From NCBI RefSeq assembly GCF_032118995.1, contig NC_092662.1:4898001-4962000 (forward strand): 64,000 bases of DNA. The letters run 5' to 3'. Origin of the DNA: Asterias amurensis. Its lineage: Eukaryota > Echinodermata > Asteroidea > Forcipulatida > Asteriidae. Below are positions 57,488-64,000 of this stretch, in pieces (the first letter of the stretch is position 1; the number at the start of each line of letters is the position of its first letter). The position numbers were made by a program, and so were the translations under genes. The notes beneath the pieces are model-generated. The model searched no databases and was not told the origin of the DNA. It saw only the letters and a program-made list of their open reading frames with translations.

Positions 57488-58759
57488 ATGGTGGCACAAG
57501 AAGGTACTGTAGACTGTAGTTCTGACCTTACGGTTGGTGGGCCCAGTGGGCCCCACGACGGCACTGCCGGGGAATACCCCATAGTCAAGGAGTTGAACAA
57601 AAACTGTACAAGAAATCATGGAGTTTCCCCACATACCAAAGATGTTGGGGAAGCCCTTTACTTGAAATCGGGTGAGTCACAATCAACAGAAAGTTTAGAG
57701 ATTGAGCGAAAAATCACTTTCGATTCTGACCTTGTCGGTGATGCAGCACTGTTTGCAAGGGCTTGTCCAGGGTTTGACGCAACAATGGAAGCAATCACTA
57801 AGAAAAAGAAGAGGCGCTTCAAACCAGCTCCTGAAATGCAGAACTACACCATCATTAGCTATGTACACAGTCAACAGTCAGGAGAATATTTCCACTACCA
57901 TTCGTCAAATCACGAATCTCAGAAATCTCACACCCTTCAAATTTGCAACTGGGAGTGGAATGAGAGAGTCGAAATGTTAGCCGGTGATTGTGCAGACGAA
58001 CTCACAAAGTCTCGTGGGTGCTCTTCAACTGGTCTCAGCAGGAGACCAAGACAGGGGAACAAGGCAACCAGAGCGCAGAAGCAGGTTGCTGAGAAGCAGT
58101 ACAGGTCCAGGAACGTCCTCCGAAACACAGGCGGGAAGCCAGTCAGAACTGTACTCGCAAACCACAGCCTGATTTGCAAGAACACAGCGAGGGAAGACCA
58201 CCTTATCGACAGTGTGGAAGCCAAGAAGGCCAACATTGAGAAGAAGCTTGTTTCATTGAATCTCACAAGACGGGGTCCTCCTAGGAATCTCCCTGATCCT
58301 ACATGTACATCAGGAAATAGCATCCAACCTGGTGGTAATGCTCCCTCATCAGGCAAGACGTCCAAGCCGGTGAAATTTGAACTCAATGAGAACGATATCG
58401 CCAGACACGCTAGCACCGAGGAAGATGCACAACTCCTGAAAGTCTTGGTCCTCATCCAGGGACGGGATTTGCTCCCAGAGGACTATGATCTCTTGCTTCG
58501 TCTGGACGACAAAGTCTCCAAGAAGACGGTAGGCTCCGCTCGGTTAAAAAATCTCCGCACAAAACTCCTAACTCTTGAAGATGTTAGTGGTGAAGACACC
58601 GAGTTAGCCGGAACTGTTTGTGCTGTCTGCATGGAGGTTTACTGTGTTGATGAAGTCGCCAAATGGCTCCCTTGTGAACATGTTTTCCATAAAACTTGTA
58701 TCGACATGTGGCTTAGCAACTCTGGTTCACAGTGTCCACTCGATGGTTTAGAAGTTTGA
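57488..58759 (+). CDS. RING-H2 finger protein, putative E3 ubiquitin ligase, single exon
   Basis: The open frame encodes 423 residues from the ATG at 57488; a GTG six bases upstream is not a likely start. At the C-terminus CAVC, PCEHVFH, KTC and CPLD form a RING-H2 pattern, C-x2-C-x14-C-x-H-x2-H-x2-C-x11-C-x2-D, ending five residues before the stop. The last zinc ligand is Asp instead of Cys, as in RBX1. A conserved-looking segment before it (RDLLPEDYDLLLRLDDKV, about residues 333-350) resembles a PEDYxLLLxLD motif I associate with some RING-H2 proteins. The rest is low complexity with basic patches (KKKKRRF, RRPRQGNKATR). Family knowledge: RING-H2 domains recruit E2 enzymes. The substrate is unknown and I cannot name the orthologue. 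Head-to-head with TSEN15. Intronless, unlike its neighbours, so retroposition is possible. Confidence 0.85.
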   Translation: MVAQEGTVDCSSDLTVGGPSGPHDGTAGEYPIVKELNKNCTRNHGVSPHTKDVGEALYLKSGESQSTESLEIERKITFDSDLVGDAALFARACPGFDATMEAITKKKKRRFKPAPEMQNYTIISYVHSQQSGEYFHYHSSNHESQKSHTLQICNWEWNERVEMLAGDCADELTKSRGCSSTGLSRRPRQGNKATRAQKQVAEKQYRSRNVLRNTGGKPVRTVLANHSLICKNTAREDHLIDSVEAKKANIEKKLVSLNLTRRGPPRNLPDPTCTSGNSIQPGGNAPSSGKTSKPVKFELNENDIARHASTEEDAQLLKVLVLIQGRDLLPEDYDLLLRLDDKVSKKTVGSARLKNLRTKLLTLEDVSGEDTELAGTVCAVCMEVYCVDEVAKWLPCEHVFHKTCIDMWLSNSGSQCPLDGLEV

Positions 58760-59423
58760 CTTTTCAGACAGTTGTACTTTTTAAAATTAAGATGAGGATG
58801 TATGAAAACAAGTTGACATGGTTCAATGTCTCTTTTATACTTAGATTTTGTTCAATTCCTGCTGAATTTCTGTAAACGGTTTTCAAGCTGGCAATATTTT
58901 TCCGAGTTATGCACAAACCAACATTAACCAGACTTTACTTCTTGCTGTTTTTTTTACAAAGAAGAAAAAGTGAACTGAAACCTCAAATGTTTTTTACTTA
59001 AGTTAAGCCATGTGTTCAGATAAGTTGTGGGTTAAATTCCTGGCCAAGGGGCGTGGTCTGTTACCATAGTTACCATAGCATTGTAAAGTGTTTCATTATT
59101 CTCTTTAACATAGTTGAAGAATATCAAAGAAGTGAAAAGATTTCTCAAAACACATTGTTATACCTCGATAACAAACTGTGAAGTTTGATGGTCGAGAACC
59201 AATCACGTGCCGTGTAACAAATACACATGTACCGTTGCCGAGTGATGTTCACCGGTGTACATTACCTTGATCGTTCCCACCATTGGTCGATTTCCACACT
59301 TAGTGCGAAACAACCGCGGGTTGGAGGGAACAGTGAAAAATTGTTTTTAACTATGTAATAATGTTTGAGGATGACAACAGAACTTTGAGAATAATCATGT
59401 AACCAAAGTATAACAAAACAATT

Positions 59424-59505
59424 GTTGCACGTTGTGGCTTGGGTCCATGTGTTTTGTACACCCTCGGGTGTACAAAACGCCATGGACCCCCGTCACAGCG
59501 TGCAG
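59424..59505. repeat. Compact hairpin downstream of the RING gene
   Basis: GCACGTTGTGGCTTGGGTCC and ATGTGTTTTGTACACCC pair with GGGTGTACAAAACGCCAT and GGACCCCCGTCACAGCGTGC. About 82 nt, tiny loop, few mismatches. Confidence 0.85.
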
Positions 59506-60497
59506 AAATTGTATAGTGTATTTCAAACTGATCCACAAGTTGTAAACTGGATTCTAAAATTGGAAAGGCCTGTATGCATCACAACGTTTAAAGCTTAACC
59601 CAGAACGTTTGTCATTGGAACTTGCATGTGCAGATAAATGTATTATTGCAGTAATTTTCTAATAATGACATTTTCCTAAATATAATAACAAAACAAACTT
59701 GAAAGTTTTTTGTTTGTGCTGATTTGAAAGCCTTTATTATGTGTTTACCATTCAAAGTAACTGTTTCTGATACCATTTACAAAAGAAGTCAACAATAGTT
59801 TAAAGTTAACAGAAATCAACACACATTATATATATTTTATCCCAATGTTTTCAATATTGTCACTTTTTAACTTAAAAGTTGATAATAATGTCCATTTTGT
59901 TAATTTATACTTTTTACATAATATTATTTACAATGACTATCAGATTCACGCTGTTGGCATTTTCAAAAGTAAAATTTGAACAGAAATAAAACAACAAAAA
60001 TAAAAATTCTATAACTTAGTGTTTAAAGTGTCCTATTACAGAAATTATAATCATTTGAATGCAATTTTAAACTGACTAAAATAAAACATGTTAAGGATTT
60101 TTTTTCATTAAAAAGGGTGGCAACATTTTTCTGAACATCTACTCTCAAGAAACATAGGAACTCAAAAACAAATTTGGTACTCATTTTTTAGAAATAAAAA
60201 ACCATCGGAGGAAAGTACAATTTGAAGTAAAAAAACGACAATCACAACAAAAGTTCTGGGAAAATAAGTGGTTTGTTAAATTTTGTGGACGTTATAAGAA
60301 GGAAGACGTCCTGAAATGTGTAGGTCTAAATTGGCAATGGACGATTGCAGTTACCTAGTCACAGACACAGCCAATCGGAAACCAAATGAAGCTTTCTATA
60401 TAAAAATAAATTGTCAAAAATATAAACGAGTTTAGTTTACCAAAACCTAGAATGAGAACACGCCCTTTATAGAATCATGGGGGTATAATTAGAACAG

Positions 60498-60932
60498 AGC
60501 CCAATTTCATAAAGGCTGTAGGCACAAAGCCTGCTAAGCACAGAAAAGTACTGCTCAGCAGAAACAGGATTACCAGCCAAATTAACATTCAGTTTGCGTT
60601 ATTGTGACTAGTGACCCACTCAATTTATGCTTCTCTCTAAGATTTTCTCAGAGCTGATTTGTTGCTAAGCAGCTGAATAATTATTGGGCCTTGCTTTTCA
60701 GAAAAATTGTGGCTTAGTAACAATCGCAGTGAACCGGCTATATATGATAATACACAAAATGAAATACTGGTAACCTGGGCCCAATTTCATAGCGCTGCTT
60801 AGGGGACGATTTTGTGCTTACTGTGCAATTTCTATTTCTGCTAACCTGTGAAATACGTTAAGGCTTAAGCAAATTTTATGCTACAGTAAGCACGCAAATT
60901 TGCTTACGGTTAAGCAGCGCTATGAAATTGGG
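60498..60932. repeat. Two foldback repeat family E copies side by side
   Basis: First copy 60498-60690 (AGCCCAATTTCATAAAGG to AATTATTGGGCC); second 60777-60932 (GGGCCCAATTTCATAGCGCT to AGCGCTATGAAATTGGGCG). Confidence 0.75.
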
Positions 60933-61296
60933 CGCTGTATTTTGTGTATTACACTTTTTAAAAGTGTAGTAGGGATGAATTTTGGCTGGTACAATGTATA
61001 ACCTTGCTAAGCAAATTTTGCCACTAAGCAGGTTTATCAACCAATCGTCCTTTGTTACACGCTAGACATACACAAGTGTTGTACTGTACCATTCAGAGAC
61101 ACTTCCACTTGCTACAATTCCTCACAACGCAAGTAGTTTCCGAAGTTTGACTGTTTCTAATGAATTAAAATATACCATTTTGATATAATAAAAAAACAAA
61201 ATCAGGAATGTGACTTGAGGGTTCCAAAACAGAATTTTCAGCAAGGACACTCATTTTGTGCGAACCACTAACATAAAAATTTGTTAACATAAAATA

Positions 61297-61773
61297 TTAA
61301 AGAGGGGCTCCAAAGTCAAGTTTACTTTTGTGATCCATTTTTCCAATAGAGTCCTTTGGAAAATGGGTGAAAAAATGAGCCTCCAACCTCACGCTTCAAC
61401 AGTATACAATGCCATTGTATTACTTTTGTAGAATTCCACAAAAAGTTCAATGACGTCACATTTAAAATGTATGTTCTGTTCATTTCCGTACAGAGAATTT
61501 TTTTGTTCTATTCTGAATTTTGATGATATTCAATCAAAACAGCGTTGAATTTGATCTTTTGACTGGCACAATAATTACTCTTTGGATTGTACAGACCCGT
61601 TTGTTTTTGACGTCCAATACCGCCATGTTTAAAATTTTGCTCGGAACGAGGAAAATAAAATACAAGTTTACACCATTTTAACTTGAGGTTAGAAACTTGT
61701 AATTTTCCTCCTTCTCTATTGGAAAATGAGTGCATCACAAAAAAATTAATTTGACCTCGGAGCCCCTCTTTAA
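61297..61773. mobile_element. TTAA-ended palindromic MITE (family L)
   Basis: TTAAAGAGGGGCTCCAAAGT versus TTGACCTCGGAGCCCCTCTTTAA read in two parts. Inner arms also pair (GATCCATTTTTCCAATAGAG versus TCTATTGGAAAATGAGTGCA). About 477 bp, between the RING gene and the right-edge gene. Confidence 0.8.
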
Positions 61774-63113
61774 TTTACCTGAATTCTGTTGCAAACAATC
61801 AGTAATAACAGACTCTTTATTTCTATTTTACAGGCTATACAACCATTGCACTGTAATTTTAGAAGAATTAACGCCAGATATATTATAAGTCTCAGAGTAT
61901 TTACAGGTAAACTTAATGGTTTTTGTTTTTGTAATGTCCTTTTTCCTCTAACTTGCACACAGACTGTGAATTTAAACTTTACACACACACTGATGTACCA
62001 TGTAACATTTGGCTTACACAGTGTGACCTTGTACATTCCGGGTCTTTGCTGGCAGGCAAGAGATACCACACTGGTCATCTAAGAGTAAAAGAGCCTGGCA
62101 GCTATTCTTTCCATCATTTATAGGTGACTTAACACAGCAATTAGTGTACTACATTACCAATAAATGTAACCCATGTACAAATAATAAAACTTGGGGATCC
62201 TGTAAGTGACTATCGGCATGTTTTGTCTGCAATGCGTGCGCCGCCATTTTTAGCTGAATGGCAAATTTCAGCTTTTGCCATTGGTCGATCTGGCTAATTA
62301 CGACCCTGAGTACCGACCTCACACATGACCCAAGGTCTGGCATTTAGGGAGTCCAACGGCATGTAAAGGCTTCACTTCTCGATTCTAACTGCACAAGCTT
62401 TGATACCTGGGCGTCTGTAGCCCTCGGACTGTTTATAAGCCCTAGTGAATAAATAAATAGTTCACCATTTCTAAACGAATTTAATCGGAGCAATTACAAA
62501 TCTTTGATTGTGCATTGTTATAAATAACTACGGTATGCAATTGTACATATACCCTAAGACTAAGCAAGTCATTGTATGAGACTTTATTCAAACTGAACTC
62601 GCAAATGGCTTGTTGAGAAATGTTCCAGGAAAATCAGACAGAACTGGGCAGAGGCATTGCAAAGAGCTCTAAATAAAACTTAATGCACAGGCAATCATCG
62701 CTGAGGTTAGTCAATGCTAATGTTCGCATGTGTGCAGGCCATGCACAATTCTATGCAAATGATTGGTCTTGCTTTGACCTCAGCTGAGGGAGCTGTTTGA
62801 GCCTGCAACAACATATTCAAATGTCAATTGGCATGTTCCGATAGAGTTCTGATAAAATCTCTGAACAAGACTGTTGATTGTATTGTGTAAACGCAAAGGT
62901 GAGGTTTAAGAATTTATAAAGTTCTTATTCTGTGTTAATAAGTGCTAAGAGAATTTTTTCCCTGACCGATGACCATCAGGATCAAATTTCAAAAGAACAC
63001 CATCAAAAATTATTCCCCTCGTGAACCCCAAAGAATCATACAACTTTTGGTGGAAGTTGGCATTAAAAATTGTACGCACAAAAACCATTTCTGGCACTAC
63101 ATCGTTAATGATT
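61774..63113. other. 3' flank of the right-edge gene
   Basis: No coding motifs. It includes GCGCCGCCATTTTTAGC at about 62240 (YY1-like) with a minus-strand 26-codon frame starting MAAHALQ that I could not extend by splicing. Confidence 0.4.
62583..62588 (-). terminator. Candidate poly(A) signal for the right-edge gene
   Basis: TTTATT on the plus strand is AATAAA on the minus strand, about 530 nt past the stop at 63114. It is a hexamer match only. Confidence 0.3.
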
Positions 63114-64000
63114 TTAAGGCTGTTGTTGGCGCTGTGTCTCATGACTGTTCTCGGTGGACTGGTTATCTGGAAGCTGTGTTCGACTGGCCGACTGCTGCCG
63201 CTGCGCCATCTTCCGCTGGGCCTCGACCAACAGCTCCTGGTGCTGTCTGGACGCTTTCTCCTGCATGGCTTTGTTGTGTGTGGCCTGTTGCTGCAATCGC
63301 TGGGCCTGCTGGCGCTGCCGCTCCCGCATCTGTTCCTTATTCTGCTGCACCTGTCTTGCCAACTCATCATCAACTGTTCCTTTTGTCTGAGGCACCTGGT
63401 CATCAGGTGCACTCCTTGGTATACTACCCTCCTCCCTTCTTAACTCTTGAGTTCCGCTCCCAACAGGTTCATGCTGGTTAAGAGTGTCTTTCCCAGAATC
63501 TAAAGTAGCGGCTTGCTCATCTTTTTGTACTTGCTCAGAAATGGGTTGTGTTCCTGAGTTAACAGACTCACTAGTTCTAGTATCTTTGAATTTGTTCACA
63601 AGTGTTTCCCCTTCCTTGGGTTCAATCTGATTGATTAAAGATTGAAGATCCTCAGGGAGTTCTTCTAAGAAATAAGGATTATCCCCATCCTGGGCATGGA
63701 TTGGATTATACTTATCCAACTCAAGTCGTATACTCTCAAACTTCATGAAGTCCTCCTGGATTTCCTTCAGCTGCTTTTGAAGATCCTCTCCGAGGTCTTG
63801 GGTGTCTTGATTCGGCGGAGGAGGCCCTGTGTAGGCATCGATCCCGTGCTTGAGAGCCGATTCAGCCCGTCGCTTCTGGTACTCCTTCCCGTTTTCCGTC
63901 CTCATGTAGTCCCGCACCATACCGTCAAAGTGGTTCTGCAGATCCTGTGGTTCGAGGTTTGAGAGGATTTCTTGAGCTGTCGAACCTGTGGCACCATCTC
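63114..64000 (-). CDS. Unrecognised protein, C-terminal exon with Gln/Arg-rich coiled coil (partial)
   Basis: The frame is open from the window edge (entering as DGATGSTAQEILSNLEPQDL) to a TAA at 63114, at least 295 residues, with no splice site needed; the 5' exons lie beyond 64,000. Seen in order: a helical part (NHFDGMVRDYMRT, YQKRRAESALKHGIDAYTG), a Leu/Glu-rich part (EDLQKQLKEIQEDFMKFESI, then YFLEELPEDLQSLINQIEP), a Ser/Thr/Gln-rich linker, then about 75 residues of Gln/Arg-rich heptad-like sequence (EQMRERQRQQAQRLQQQ) predicted as coiled coil. The first half reads like conserved coding sequence and the second is low complexity. I compared it with nucleobindins and gamma-glutamyl carboxylase from memory and found no convincing match. 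Function not assigned. Confidence 0.75.
   Translation of the reverse strand, partial: DGATGSTAQEILSNLEPQDLQNHFDGMVRDYMRTENGKEYQKRRAESALKHGIDAYTGPPPPNQDTQDLGEDLQKQLKEIQEDFMKFESIRLELDKYNPIHAQDGDNPYFLEELPEDLQSLINQIEPKEGETLVNKFKDTRTSESVNSGTQPISEQVQKDEQAATLDSGKDTLNQHEPVGSGTQELRREEGSIPRSAPDDQVPQTKGTVDDELARQVQQNKEQMRERQRQQAQRLQQQATHNKAMQEKASRQHQELLVEAQRKMAQRQQSASRTQLPDNQSTENSHETQRQQQP

Larger units (their letters stand above)
58760..61296. other. RING gene 3' flank
   Basis: Holds a likely 3' UTR, the hairpin at 59424, an AATAAA at 59985-59990 (a possible but distant poly(A) signal) and two foldback E copies. No gene recognised. Confidence 0.45.

Noticed and set aside
57937-58455. 172-codon minus-strand frame inside the RING gene
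   Set aside because: Antisense shadow of the RING coding sequence with hydrophobic, non-family composition.
62149-62343. Minus-strand first-exon candidate (MAAHALQTKHAD) behind a YY1-like AAAATGGCGGC
   Set aside because: No good donor in frame and it lies in the presumed 3' UTR of the right-edge gene.
62969-63481. Plus-strand frames of 140-170 codons over the right-edge exon
   Set aside because: They mirror the Gln/Arg-rich minus-strand coding sequence and start in its 3' UTR; no conserved motif.

Overview
The window is animal nuclear DNA. Its genes are split by many short exons with GT-AG introns, intergenic DNA is AT-rich, and short palindromic transposons and tRNA-derived SINE fragments occur every few kilobases. 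The conserved proteins and the repeat style suggest an invertebrate deuterostome, most likely an echinoderm such as a sea star. That placement is inference, because no rRNA or mitochondrial marker is present. I see no prokaryotic, viral or CRISPR-like system.

Layout. Positions 1-17,275 hold no convincing gene, only transposon and SINE remnants, a tandem duplication, a (GAC)n microsatellite and a decayed LINE reverse-transcriptase tail. A ten-exon minus-strand gene for the C9orf78/TLS1 spliceosome-associated protein lies at 17,436-22,981. Positions 22,982-27,460 are repeat-rich intergenic DNA. A 30-exon minus-strand gene for the PNPLA6/PNPLA7 lysophospholipase (neuropathy target esterase family) fills 28,257-54,024. 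I could join all 30 exons by matching splice phases into one uninterrupted frame of 1,416 codons including the stop. A four-exon minus-strand TSEN15 gene (tRNA-splicing endonuclease subunit) lies at 55,355-57,194. It is head-to-head with an apparently intronless plus-strand gene for a 423-residue RING-H2 protein at 57,488-58,759. The right edge holds the last exon of an unrecognised minus-strand gene with a Gln/Arg-rich coiled-coil tail (63,114 to beyond 64,000).

The genes look like unrelated housekeeping neighbours: RNA processing (C9orf78, TSEN15), ER membrane phospholipid turnover (PNPLA6/7) and ubiquitin-type signalling (RING protein). TSEN15 and the RING gene probably share a promoter of about 290 bp with a YY1-type site, a CRE-like site and a CCAAT box.

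The most unusual structure is inside the PNPLA6/7 locus. Pieces of its own exons were tandemly copied three times: four extra copies of the end of the last coding exon lie just past the stop codon, the 3' half of exon 15 with its donor site was duplicated, and the 5' half of exon 21 has decayed extra copies. The C9orf78 gene carries a well-preserved MULE-like transposon with long inverted repeats and a perfect 9-bp target duplication. Several MITE families end in TTAA, and two SINE copies share sequence upstream of their tRNA-like head.
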